A DNA stretch of 64,000 nt from Prochlorococcus marinus XMU1410 (GTDB lineage Bacteria > Cyanobacteriota > Cyanobacteriia > PCC-6307 > Cyanobiaceae), in contig NZ_JAAORH010000001.1 in assembly GCF_017696085.1 (NCBI RefSeq), positions 744,001 through 808,000 on the forward strand, given 5' to 3'. Below the pieces are notes generated by a model, which was not told the origin of the DNA, did no database searches, and saw only the letters and a program-made list of their open reading frames with translations. Position numbers and translations under genes: made by a program. Positions within the stretch are counted from its first letter, which is position 1. Every line of letters begins with the position of its first letter. This document shows, piece after piece, positions 35,725 through 44,355 of this stretch.

Positions 35725-35862
35725 ATGAATATGGGAAGACCAAAAATTATTGCAATACTAACAGGGTTTATCTCTATAGCTATTTGCATTGCTTATTTAC
35801 TGTTAATAACTATCTTTGATTTCAGAACTTATCTAAATGATCAATTATCCAATATTAATTAG
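35725..35862 (+). CDS. Candidate 45-residue single-pass membrane protein
   Basis: Short frame from ATG 35725 (a second in-frame ATG is at 35731) to TAG 35862. It encodes MNMGRPKIIAILTGFIS, a hydrophobic helix through AICIAYLLLITIFDF, and the polar end RTYLNDQLSNIN. The RPKxIAxLTGxISIxxxxAYLLL pattern resembles short cyanobacterial membrane proteins, so it is likely real. It starts 3 bases after the decarboxylase stop and overlaps the convergent GTPase stop by 8 bases. Function unknown. Confidence 0.6.
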   Translation: MNMGRPKIIAILTGFISIAICIAYLLLITIFDFRTYLNDQLSNIN

Positions 35863-37354
35863 TAAATGGAGGCAAACTTTTATTTGATTTAAAATATTTT
35901 TTCATTTCAATTTTTGAAATAGCTTCTTTTACGAAATTATTTAAAATATCCTCTCTTTTACTTATTCTATAGATCTTATCTACTACTTCTTGAATTCCTC
36001 CATCTCCCCAATCTTGACCATTTTTAAAATATTCAATCAAACTTAGTCCTACTATTCTTATTAACCAGCCTGCTGTAACTGATTGTATAGATTTAGATAA
36101 TATTATTCTAGTCAAGCTTGTAGCTAAAGCAGGAGAAAGAATGGCGAGACCCCCTTTTAATATTCCTTGTTTAGCCAATGCGCTTAGCAATGAAGTCGCC
36201 AAATCTTTTGCATCTTTTTTTGTAAGCTTTATTTCATATATTTTTGATAAATCCATTATCATTTGAAGGTTTACGGAGGTAGTAGTAAGAAAATCAACAG
36301 CTGGTAGTGGATTAACTAGTATTACTCCTCCTGTTATCCACATATATTTATTAATCACTTTATTTGACATTAAATATCTTTGTTCTTGAACGAAATTTTT
36401 ACTTTTAATACCTAACTTATTTGAGCGAAAAAGAATATTATCTGCCAATAACTCTTCACCATTATTATCGAGGGTTTCAATTATTTCTCTAAATAAACTT
36501 CCTACCTCTGGAACTAAATTTAAAGCATCTGATTTTGTATAGGGAGATTTTTGAGGTACAGCAATTGTTTGAACAACTGAAATTTTATTTTTTCTAGCGG
36601 ATGTTATAGAAATTATATTTTCTTTGATAAGGATATTTTCATCTCTAGACCTCAAATCACATTTATTTAGAACTATTATTATTTTTTTTCTTAATTTTAA
36701 TAATTCTTTAATTAAATAGTTTTCGTATTTATTTATGTCCTGATCTAACACAAAAAGAACTAAGTCAGAATTTGATGCTTGTATAATTGTTGCTTTTTCT
36801 CTTTCTTCTCCTTTTATAGATGGCTCGAATAAACCCGGAGTATCGACTATATTAATGTTTCTTTTTAAAATTGGTATACGAATTTTATAGCTATTAATTT
36901 GCTTTGTTGTACCAATTTTTGCTGAGGTTTGTCCGACAATATTTTTCAATAAAGATCTTGCTATAGATGTTTTTCCTGAGGAACCTGCTCCAAAAAGAGT
37001 AACTTTATAATCTCCTGTTTTTAATTGGGACTCTAGTTTATTTTTTTGGTAATTTAACAATTCAGCTTTTACTTTATCACTAATTTTTTTGTTAATTTTA
37101 TCGACTCCTTCCAAACTTATCTTGGCAGCACCATATGTATTTTTGAATGAAAGTGTATTTTTTTTATTTTTATATATAACTTTATAAACTATTTTTTTAA
37201 ATAATTTTTTATCAATATTATAAAAAGTATAAATAATTATAATTAAAAATAAAAGAGTATAAATATTTACTATTCTTACAAATATGGAAAATAAAATATA
37301 AAGAAATAATATCAATACTACATACTTTATATACTTTAATTTCAAGTAATTCAT
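35855..37354 (-). CDS. Membrane-anchored Era-like GTPase with DUF697 domain
   Basis: 499 residues from ATG 37354. Seen: two membrane helices in the first ~55 residues, then a GTPase domain with G1 GAGSSGKTS, G3 DTPG, G4 NKCD and G5 ITSA, and a C-terminal DUF697-like part with hydrophobic stretches (KYMWITGGVILVNPLPAVDFLTTTSVNL, shown here in outline only). Such YcjF/Slr1462-type proteins are conserved in cyanobacteria, function unknown. I chose 37354 because it follows the lspA stop by one base; the longer frame to 37423 overlaps lspA. Very AT-rich. Confidence 0.85.
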   Translation of the reverse strand: MNYLKLKYIKYVVLILFLYILFSIFVRIVNIYTLLFLIIIIYTFYNIDKKLFKKIVYKVIYKNKKNTLSFKNTYGAAKISLEGVDKINKKISDKVKAELLNYQKNKLESQLKTGDYKVTLFGAGSSGKTSIARSLLKNIVGQTSAKIGTTKQINSYKIRIPILKRNINIVDTPGLFEPSIKGEEREKATIIQASNSDLVLFVLDQDINKYENYLIKELLKLRKKIIIVLNKCDLRSRDENILIKENIISITSARKNKISVVQTIAVPQKSPYTKSDALNLVPEVGSLFREIIETLDNNGEELLADNILFRSNKLGIKSKNFVQEQRYLMSNKVINKYMWITGGVILVNPLPAVDFLTTTSVNLQMIMDLSKIYEIKLTKKDAKDLATSLLSALAKQGILKGGLAILSPALATSLTRIILSKSIQSVTAGWLIRIVGLSLIEYFKNGQDWGDGGIQEVVDKIYRISKREDILNNFVKEAISKIEMKKYFKSNKSLPPFTN

Positions 37355-37355
37355 T

Positions 37356-37814
37356 TTATCGATTATTTTTAAAAATGTTATACAGTAAAATAAAGAAACC
37401 AATATTAATAGATATATCAGCAATATTAAATACTGGAAAATTTATAATATTTAAATTTATAAAATCAACTACAAAACCTCTATATATCCTATCTATACCA
37501 TTACCAATAGTTCCCCCAAGAATAAAGCTATAAGAATATAAATCGAATAAGTTAAAAGTATTTTTCCTAAATATCAAATAAATAAGTAATATAGAAAAAA
37601 AAATACTTATTAAAGATAAAAATACTCTACTACCACTAAATATGTTAAATGCTGCTCCGTAATTTTTTACAAAGTCTAATTTGAATAAAAGAAAATCTTT
37701 ATTAATAAATAAATTTTTATTATAAAACATTAAATATTTAGTAAATTGATCTATTAAAATAATAAAAATACTTAAAGATACAAAATATAATTTTGTTTTT
37801 ATATTAATAATCAT
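37356..37814 (-). CDS. lspA: Lipoprotein signal peptidase
   Basis: Cuts prolipoproteins ahead of the lipidated cysteine. 152 residues, four membrane helices. Seen: the aspartyl-protease pair in NGIDRIYRGFVVDFINL and FNIADISI, and LDFVKNYGAAFNIF near residue 50. Start at ATG 37814, one base overlapping the bioY stop. Lies between bioY and the GTPase in an extremely AT-rich stretch, but the key residues are intact. Confidence 0.94.
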   Translation of the reverse strand: MIINIKTKLYFVSLSIFIILIDQFTKYLMFYNKNLFINKDFLLFKLDFVKNYGAAFNIFSGSRVFLSLISIFFSILLIYLIFRKNTFNLFDLYSYSFILGGTIGNGIDRIYRGFVVDFINLNIINFPVFNIADISINIGFFILLYNIFKNNR

Positions 37815-38383
37815 TATTTGCTACGTTTTAAACGTTCTATAGGTTTAGTAAGTAATAAAAGTGGAAAAAGCATTAAAAGATGATATCCAATTTTACCTAA
37901 TGAGTATTTCCCTAAATTATATAAAAATAAATTGTATTGACTGTAGAATATAATTTGTATGAAATTGTAAAATATTCCAGTTAAATGCATAGCACCTATT
38001 GCTATAAATCCGTTTTTTAAAAAGTTTCCAACGTTTATTTTATTTCTATTATTTAAATTATCAATTATTTTGATTAATGGATATAAACCTAATAAATATC
38101 CAAAATTTGGAGTGAGTAAATAACCTGATGAACCACCTTGGTGAAAGACAGGAAGTATAAATAACCCCAAAATTATATATATAGAAAATGCTCTGAAAAC
38201 AACTTTTTTATGGAATATAAGTGTTAATAAAATTATGGTCGGAATTTGCCATGTGATAGGTAACTCAAAGTTATTACTAGATTTATAGATAAAAGGTAGT
38301 GGAATATAAACAGGTAACATTGATGTTATTACTATTGATTGAAGACTCACCAGTATCTCAATTAATTTATAAAAATTGAGCAT
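37814..38383 (-). CDS. bioY: BioY-family biotin transporter component
   Basis: S-component of ECF-type biotin uptake, 189 residues with about six membrane helices. Seen: FHQGGSSGYLLTPNFGYLLG, the substrate-binding motif of BioY, after LPVFIPLP-like segments. It is divergent from the family in the N-terminal half, so the biotin specificity is probable but not certain. No EcfA/EcfT genes in the window. Directly upstream of lspA with overlapping stop/start. Confidence 0.8.
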   Translation of the reverse strand: MLNFYKLIEILVSLQSIVITSMLPVYIPLPFIYKSSNNFELPITWQIPTIILLTLIFHKKVVFRAFSIYIILGLFILPVFHQGGSSGYLLTPNFGYLLGLYPLIKIIDNLNNRNKINVGNFLKNGFIAIGAMHLTGIFYNFIQIIFYSQYNLFLYNLGKYSLGKIGYHLLMLFPLLLLTKPIERLKRSK

Positions 38384-38398
38384 AATTATAAATTCTAT

Positions 38399-39631
38399 TT
38401 ATAAACTTCTCAATGCAACAATTGGATCTAATTTAGAAGCTCTTTTTGCAGGTAAAACGCCAAAGATTAAACCTATTGATCCTGAAATGATCATGGTGGA
38501 AAAAGTAGTTGTAATTCCTACTGATGCAGGAAGTGGTGTTAACAGAGATAAAAGAAAAACACCTGATAATCCTGTTGTTGTTCCAATTAACCCGCCAATT
38601 GTAGATAAAATCAATGCTTCAATCAAAAATTGAATTAATATATCTGACTGTTTAGCTCCTATTGCTTTTCTAAGTCCAATTTCTTCAGTCCTTTCACTTA
38701 CAGAAACAAGCATAATATTCATTATTCCTATGCCGCCAACCACCAAAGATACTGCCCCAATACCAGCCAATAAAAACGTTAGCCCACTTGTTATATTGTT
38801 TACTATATTCAATGCATCTTCTTGTGATCTAACCGCAAAGTCATCATCTCTGATTATTTTATGTCTTTGTCTTAATAAGTTAGTAATCTGAAATTTAGCG
38901 GCACTAGTTGCATTTTTATCTATCGCTTCAACACTAATGAAGCTTAAACTTACTCCATATGTTGGGTCTTTCCCTGTAATCCTATTGACCATGGTGGTTA
39001 ATGGAATATAAGCATTTTTGTCTTGATTACTTCCAAATACAGCACCTTTTGGTTTTAATATTCCAATAATTTCATAAGTATGATCTTTAATTCTGATTTT
39101 TTCCCCAAGTGATGAAGAATTATCATTGAAAAATTCGTCTTTAAGATCAGGACCTATTACTACATAACTTCTTGCACTATTAATATCACTCTTAGATATA
39201 AATCTTCCCTTATCAACCTCAAAGCTTCTTACTTCAAGAAATTCAGGAGTAACTCCTGCAATTGATATATTTAGACTTTTCGAATTTGACTGCACTATTT
39301 CGTTAGCAGAAATTTGAGGCGCAACTTTTTTAACTGTTGGGACTTGATTACTTATTGCTAGTGCATCTTCTAAAACAAGATTTTTAGGAAATGAAATACC
39401 TCTTCTTCTGGTGTCATTATTTCCAGGAACAATGAATAAAACATTCGCACCTAAATTACTTAATTGGTTTTTAGCTAATGTTTGAGCACCTCTTCCAAGC
39501 CCAACAAGTGTAATAACTGATGCATTTCCTATAATTATCCCCAGCATTGTTAACGAACTTCTCAATTTGTTCGAAACTAAAGTTTTTGTGGCCATGCCTA
39601 AGGCTTCTTTTATTGAGATATTCCTAGACAT
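38399..39631 (-). CDS. MacB/FtsX-type ABC transporter permease
   Basis: 410 residues: one N-terminal membrane helix, a large extracytoplasmic domain (MacB-PCD), and three C-terminal helices of the FtsX type. Seen: KLRSSLTMLGIIIGNASVITLVGLG at the N-terminus and GGIGIMNIMLVSVSERTEEIGLRKAIGAK in the FtsX domain, which are strongly conserved. Works with a separate ATPase not found here. Exports peptides, lipoproteins or drugs in related systems; substrate unknown. The start overlaps the pyk stop by 8 bases. Confidence 0.9.
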   Translation of the reverse strand: MSRNISIKEALGMATKTLVSNKLRSSLTMLGIIIGNASVITLVGLGRGAQTLAKNQLSNLGANVLFIVPGNNDTRRRGISFPKNLVLEDALAISNQVPTVKKVAPQISANEIVQSNSKSLNISIAGVTPEFLEVRSFEVDKGRFISKSDINSARSYVVIGPDLKDEFFNDNSSSLGEKIRIKDHTYEIIGILKPKGAVFGSNQDKNAYIPLTTMVNRITGKDPTYGVSLSFISVEAIDKNATSAAKFQITNLLRQRHKIIRDDDFAVRSQEDALNIVNNITSGLTFLLAGIGAVSLVVGGIGIMNIMLVSVSERTEEIGLRKAIGAKQSDILIQFLIEALILSTIGGLIGTTTGLSGVFLLSLLTPLPASVGITTTFSTMIISGSIGLIFGVLPAKRASKLDPIVALRSL

Positions 39632-41414
39632 ATTTATGTTTATCTAATGCATCATCATCTTCAATTTGCCCCATGTATATAACACCTTCATTTAGCTGCA
39701 GTGTAATAAGGTCGCCATTGCTGATTTCATGTTTATCCATATTTTCTAAATTACAAATTGTAGAAATCTTTTTATTATTTTTGTTAAACAAAGCATAAAC
39801 ATCATTTACATTTTGGTTAGTAACAATACCGGCAATATTTTTACTCAGTGGAATATTCTTCATTAATTCCTTCGGAACAAATAATATTTCTCCTGGGCAA
39901 ATTAAGGATATATCAAGATTATTTTTAATTATTCTTGTTTTACCTGTAACACCAATTTCTCCTATTGAAATACCTCTTGATACAATCTTTCTTACTAAAC
40001 CGACTTTTATTAAATCTGTAGAACCACTAATTCCAGTTAATGTACCTGCGGTTTGAACTACTAAATCTCCTTGATTTAGGATTCCCATCTCCTGAGCAAT
40101 TTGCATAGCTAAACTAAAAGTTTTTGCTGTTCTTTCATCATTTTTAACTACTATTGGGGTAACTCCCCAAACTAGTTGCAATCTTCTCGCTACACTCCTC
40201 TCTGTAGTAGTTGCCAATATAGGTGTTGGTGGTCTGAACTTACTTACATTTCGAGCGGTAGAACCTGATTTTGTTAAAGGGATAATAGCCCCTGCATCAA
40301 GTTGTCTAGCTATATTACTTACTGCTGCACTGATAGCATTTGGGATCGTACTGGGTAAGTGGCTATCAATAGCCTTAAGTGGATAATCCCTTTCAATTCT
40401 TCTTGCTATAGTCGCCATCGTTTCAACTGCCTCTACAGGATAATCTCCGACTGCAGTTTCGTTTGAAAGCATTACAGCATCTGTACCATCCAGAATTGCA
40501 TTCGCAACATCACTAACTTCGGCCCTTGTAGGTCTTGGGTTAGAAGCCATAGAATCAAGCATTTGAGTCGCTGTAATTATTGGGATACCTAATGAATTAG
40601 CTTTTCTTATTAACTCCTTTTGTAAAAGAGGAACTTCTTCAGCAGGCATTTCAACTCCCAAATCACCTCTTGCAACCATAACCCCATCACATAAGGGTAA
40701 TACTGTATCGATCTGATCAATTGCTTCAAATTTTTCTATTTTTGCGACTACAGGAGTTGAATGCCCATTTTTGTTTATTAAATCTTTTATCTCATTTATA
40801 TCGGATGGATTTCTTACGAAACTTAGTGCTATCCAATCAACTCCTTCAGATAAACCGAATTTTAAATCCTCTTTATCTTTTTTTGTTAATGCTTTTACTG
40901 ATAATTGAACATCTGGAAAATTAACACCTTTATTGTTTGAAAGAACCCCTCCTACAGTTACCATGCACTCCAAACTATTAGCTTTTGTATCAACTTTTTC
41001 TACAATCATTTCTATTTTTCCATCATCTAAAAGTATTCTTTTCCCTTCGCTTACTTCTTGAGAAAGTTTGTCGTAGGTAACATTTGCAATAGTATTTGTA
41101 CATTCGACTTCATTTGATGTCAGTGTGAATTTATCGCCTTTTTTAACTTTTACTGGCCCATCATTAAAGCGCCCTAATCGTATTTTAGGTCCTTGAAGAT
41201 CTTGCAATATTCCAATATCTATATCTAACTTTTTTGATACTTCCCTTATGGTTTTTATTCTCTCAGCATGATCTTTATGATCTCCATGAGAGAAATTTAA
41301 TCTGAATGTTGTTACTCCAGCTTTAATTAAATTTGTAATTATCTTTTCAGATTGAGTTGCAGGGCCAATAGTTGCTACTATTTTTGTTCTTCTTTTTAAA
41401 TCAATATTCGACAT
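39624..41414 (-). CDS. pyk: Pyruvate kinase with C-terminal swivel-type extension
   Basis: Final step of glycolysis. 596 residues; the core (about 1-480) has TIGPATQSEKIITNLIKAGVTTFRLNFSHG, the active-site motif VAKIEKFEAIDQI, MVARGDLGVEMP and TATQMLDSM, and EVSDVANAILDGTDAVMLSNETA. Beyond 480 an extra ~110-residue part (FVPKELMKNIPLSKNIAGIV...GDLITL) resembles a PEP-utilising-type swivel domain, as in other cyanobacterial and Bacillus-type pyruvate kinases. ATG at 41414, divergent from the MazG-like gene with 61 bases between. Confidence 0.96.
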   Translation of the reverse strand: MSNIDLKRRTKIVATIGPATQSEKIITNLIKAGVTTFRLNFSHGDHKDHAERIKTIREVSKKLDIDIGILQDLQGPKIRLGRFNDGPVKVKKGDKFTLTSNEVECTNTIANVTYDKLSQEVSEGKRILLDDGKIEMIVEKVDTKANSLECMVTVGGVLSNNKGVNFPDVQLSVKALTKKDKEDLKFGLSEGVDWIALSFVRNPSDINEIKDLINKNGHSTPVVAKIEKFEAIDQIDTVLPLCDGVMVARGDLGVEMPAEEVPLLQKELIRKANSLGIPIITATQMLDSMASNPRPTRAEVSDVANAILDGTDAVMLSNETAVGDYPVEAVETMATIARRIERDYPLKAIDSHLPSTIPNAISAAVSNIARQLDAGAIIPLTKSGSTARNVSKFRPPTPILATTTERSVARRLQLVWGVTPIVVKNDERTAKTFSLAMQIAQEMGILNQGDLVVQTAGTLTGISGSTDLIKVGLVRKIVSRGISIGEIGVTGKTRIIKNNLDISLICPGEILFVPKELMKNIPLSKNIAGIVTNQNVNDVYALFNKNNKKISTICNLENMDKHEISNGDLITLQLNEGVIYMGQIEDDDALDKHKYV

Positions 41415-41475
41415 ATATAGATAATATTGCTAGATATAAATAAATTTACCATACCCAAAGTTAGTTATTTAAGTC

Positions 41476-41805
41476 ATGGATTTTAAAACTTATCAGAAAA
41501 AAGCTAGAGAAACGGCACAATATCCAGATTTAGGTTCAAATAATATTTATCCAACTCTTGGTTTAGTGGGAGAGGCTGGTGAGGTGGCAGAAAAAGTGAA
41601 AAAGGTTATAAGAGATAAAAATGGAATATTTGATAACGAATCAAGATTAGGTATTAAAAAAGAATTAGGAGATGTTTTGTGGTATGTATCAAATCTTTGT
41701 ACAGAATTAAATTTCAATTTAGAGGATGTTGCATTACAAAACCTTGAAAAATTAAAATTAAGAGCAGCCAAAGGCAAGATAAGAGGTTCTGGAGATGATA
41801 GATAA
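41476..41805 (+). CDS. MazG-like nucleotide pyrophosphohydrolase
   Basis: 109 residues, all-alpha NTP pyrophosphohydrolase fold. Seen: the metal-binding GEAGEVAEKVKK (ExxE) and KELGDVLWYVSNL (ExxD) motifs. Such enzymes hydrolyse non-canonical or signalling nucleotides; substrate unknown. Marine cyanophages carry related mazG genes, but nothing in the sequence or neighbourhood suggests a prophage. ATG at 41476; converges on the YggT gene with 2 bases between stops. Confidence 0.88.
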   Translation: MDFKTYQKKARETAQYPDLGSNNIYPTLGLVGEAGEVAEKVKKVIRDKNGIFDNESRLGIKKELGDVLWYVSNLCTELNFNLEDVALQNLEKLKLRAAKGKIRGSGDDR

Positions 41806-41807
41806 AT

Positions 41808-42086
41808 TCAGCTATAACCTAAACTTGCATACTGGAGATTTGTAATTAAATTTTGAATAACATTTAAAAGTAAAAAAGCTAACAAAGATGAAATATCAAA
41901 TCCACCTATTGGAGGGATAATACCTCTAAAAATGTTTAAATAAGGATCTGTGATAGAAGTTAATGCAGATAAAACACCGTTACTCCAATCAATACCTGGA
42001 AACCATGTAAGTAAAATTCTTATTATCAATATGAAAGAATAAATTGATAAAGTTTGACCCAGAACTGCAAAAATCTCAGATAGCAT
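41808..42086 (-). CDS. YggT-family membrane protein
   Basis: 92 residues with two membrane helices. Seen: YSFILIIRILLTWFPGIDWS and LTSITDPYLNIFRGIIPPIGGFDISSLLAFLLLN, the conserved YggT/Ycf19 signature. In cyanobacteria and chloroplasts family members are linked with cytochrome b6 heme attachment or membrane organisation; role here is inferred. Starts at ATG 42086, downstream of scpB on the same strand. Confidence 0.9.
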   Translation of the reverse strand: MLSEIFAVLGQTLSIYSFILIIRILLTWFPGIDWSNGVLSALTSITDPYLNIFRGIIPPIGGFDISSLLAFLLLNVIQNLITNLQYASLGYS

Positions 42087-42124
42087 TATCTTGTCGTAAT
42101 TTTATACATCCTAACATTTACTTA

Positions 42125-42631
42125 TTATTGCTGCTTATTGGTATCACTTCCTATATTTGAGAGATATTCATTACTTACAGCAAAAGTTTGAAAAAACTTT
42201 TCTGATAATGATAGCCAATATGATCTACCATCTTTTTGCTTACGTTTGATGATGAATTTCTTTTCTAATAATTCTTTAATATGGTCATAAGCACCTGAAC
42301 CTCGAAGAAGTATGAGGTCCGATTGCAGGATCTTTTTTTTGATCGCAATAGTTGCCAATGTCCTTAATTCGGATGTTTTCAAATCAGAAGGAAGTAAATC
42401 ATCGACAAATTCATTAAGACTAGATTTTAGTTCGAGAGAAAAACTGTTATTAACTGCATTTAATTCAATAGCTGAGTTGGGATTAGAGTATTTAATTTTT
42501 AGATCTTTCATTGCATCATTTATTGAGTTTATATCAGAATTAGTAATTTCTGATAGTTCTTTTTTTGTTATTGGCCTGCCTTTCAAATATAGAACAGCTT
42601 CAACTTTAGTAACTAGATCTATATCAGATAT
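42125..42631 (-). CDS. scpB: Segregation and condensation protein B, start codon abnormal
   Basis: Winged-helix partner of SMC-ScpA in chromosome organisation. Seen: VEAVLYLKGRPITKKELSEI at the N-terminus, DLKTSELRTLATIAIKKKILQSDLILLRGSGAYDHI (shown in part) and the final winged helix GRSYWLSLSEKF. The only standard start is TTG at 42586 (MKGRPITK), but this removes the conserved helix VEAVLYL. The frame stays open upstream to TAA with no ATG, GTG or TTG; ATA at 42629-42631 (ATA TCT GAT, i.e. MSDIDLVTKVEAVLYL) is a plausible start. The 42631 end is therefore a judgement; 42586 is the conservative limit. Confidence 0.85.
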   Translation of the reverse strand: MSDIDLVTKVEAVLYLKGRPITKKELSEITNSDINSINDAMKDLKIKYSNPNSAIELNAVNNSFSLELKSSLNEFVDDLLPSDLKTSELRTLATIAIKKKILQSDLILLRGSGAYDHIKELLEKKFIIKRKQKDGRSYWLSLSEKFFQTFAVSNEYLSNIGSDTNKQQ

Positions 42632-42697
42632 TGGCGTGGTATTTAGATCAGATTGATTGATTTTAATTACCGAAATCTTTCCTAATTTACCTTAAAT

Positions 42698-44239
42698 TTA
42701 ATCTGATGCACCAAGGAATAATTTATATGTATCGTTTTGAGTTTCATCCCAGAATTTATAGCCTAGAATTCTTACAAAATTATTCCACTCTAAAATCTCA
42801 TTTTTATCAATCAAAACTCCAATAACAATTTTTCCAACATCAGCTCCATAATTCCTGTAGTGAAATACGCTTATAGACCAATTAGATTTCATATTATTTA
42901 AGAAGTTTATTAATGCGCCTGGCCTTTCAGGAAACTCAAATCTGTATAAAAGCTCAATAAAGTTTCTATATTCCATCTCTTTAAAATCCCTTGGTAATCT
43001 TCCACCTACCATATGTCTGAGATGATTTTTAGATAATTCATCTTCACTTATGTCAATAAATGAGTACTCAGAATTTTTAAATACATTTAATAGATTTTTT
43101 TTATCATTTAAACCATAGACTTGAACACCTACAAAGATCTGTGCATTCTTTGAATTTGACATCCTATAACTAAATTCAGTTAAATTTCTATTATCAAGTA
43201 ACTTACAAAAATCAATTAGACTACCAGCACGTTCAGGAATTTCAACAGCCATCATTACTTCTTTACACTCTCCAAGTTCTGCTCTTTCTGCTACAAATCT
43301 AAGCCTCTCGAAATTCATATTTGCACCACATGCAATCGCAACCATTTTTCTATTTGAATGATTCGAATTTAAAATATCTTTTTTCATTCCCGCTATTGAT
43401 AAGGCACCTGCGGGCTCTAGTATTGATCTAGTATCCTCAAAAACATCTTTTATAGCAGCACAGATTTCATCAGTATTAACCCTAATCATCTTATCAATAT
43501 ATTTTCTACCAATATCAAAAGTATTTTTACCAATTTTTTTAACCGCTACTCCATCTGCAAATTGACCTACAGAAGATAGTTCCACAATTTTTTCTTCTTC
43601 CAAAGATTTCGTCATAGCATCTGCATCTTCTGGTTCTACACCAATTATTTTTACTTCAGGCCATACCTTTTTAAGGTATAAGGATATACCTGATATCAAT
43701 CCCCCACCACCTACAGCAATATAAATTGCATAAGGTTTTTCCTTAAGCTGCTGTTCAAGTTCTATAGCTATAGTTCCTTGTCCAGCTATTACTTCTGGAT
43801 CATCAAAGGGATGAATAAAGCATAATTTTCTTTCTTGGCTAATCCTTATTGCCTCTTTATAAGTTTCATCATAGTTATCGCCATATAATATAACTTTTGC
43901 TTTTAAATTTTTTACTGCTTTAACTTTTACTAGAGGTGTGGTAATGGGCATTAATATAGTTGCTTCGCAATTTAACTTAAGGGCACTAAGTGCTACCCCT
44001 TGAGCATGATTACCAGCACTAGAAGTAATTACTCCCTGAGCAAGCTGTGAATTAGTGAGCTTACTCATTTTGTTATATGCACCTCTTATTTTGAATGAAA
44101 ATACATCCTGAAGATCTTCTCTTTTTAGAAAAACTTCATTATTAAGTGTATTACTTAAATTATGAGCTTTCTCTAGTGGTGTTTTTTTTGCAACTTCATA
44201 GACTTTAGCTTGAAGTATTTTTTCAAAATAATCATTCAT
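42698..44239 (-). CDS. ilvA: Threonine dehydratase (biosynthetic)
   Basis: First step of isoleucine synthesis from threonine. 513 residues. Seen: PLP-lysine motif SFKIRGAYNKM (Lys50), SSAGNHAQGVALSA, VGGGGLISGI for the PLP phosphate, then two ACT-like regulatory repeats (about 325-410 and 425-510; each starts near VEIPERAGSL/FEFPERPGAL), the isoleucine-sensing region of the long form. ATG at 44239. Divergent from dxs. Confidence 0.96.
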   Translation of the reverse strand: MNDYFEKILQAKVYEVAKKTPLEKAHNLSNTLNNEVFLKREDLQDVFSFKIRGAYNKMSKLTNSQLAQGVITSSAGNHAQGVALSALKLNCEATILMPITTPLVKVKAVKNLKAKVILYGDNYDETYKEAIRISQERKLCFIHPFDDPEVIAGQGTIAIELEQQLKEKPYAIYIAVGGGGLISGISLYLKKVWPEVKIIGVEPEDADAMTKSLEEEKIVELSSVGQFADGVAVKKIGKNTFDIGRKYIDKMIRVNTDEICAAIKDVFEDTRSILEPAGALSIAGMKKDILNSNHSNRKMVAIACGANMNFERLRFVAERAELGECKEVMMAVEIPERAGSLIDFCKLLDNRNLTEFSYRMSNSKNAQIFVGVQVYGLNDKKNLLNVFKNSEYSFIDISEDELSKNHLRHMVGGRLPRDFKEMEYRNFIELLYRFEFPERPGALINFLNNMKSNWSISVFHYRNYGADVGKIVIGVLIDKNEILEWNNFVRILGYKFWDETQNDTYKLFLGASD

Positions 44240-44355
44240 ATATATATTTTTAGCATTAATTATTAATCTAATAAAACATTACATGATCTATTTCAAAAAA
44301 AATACTCATTTTGCACCTCGGCGTTTTAGATTATATAGATACCAATTTTTATTAA

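Noticed and set aside
41476-41805. MazG-like gene as a phage remnant
   Set aside because: Neighbours are normal chromosomal genes, composition is unchanged, and host cyanobacteria have their own MazG-family enzymes.
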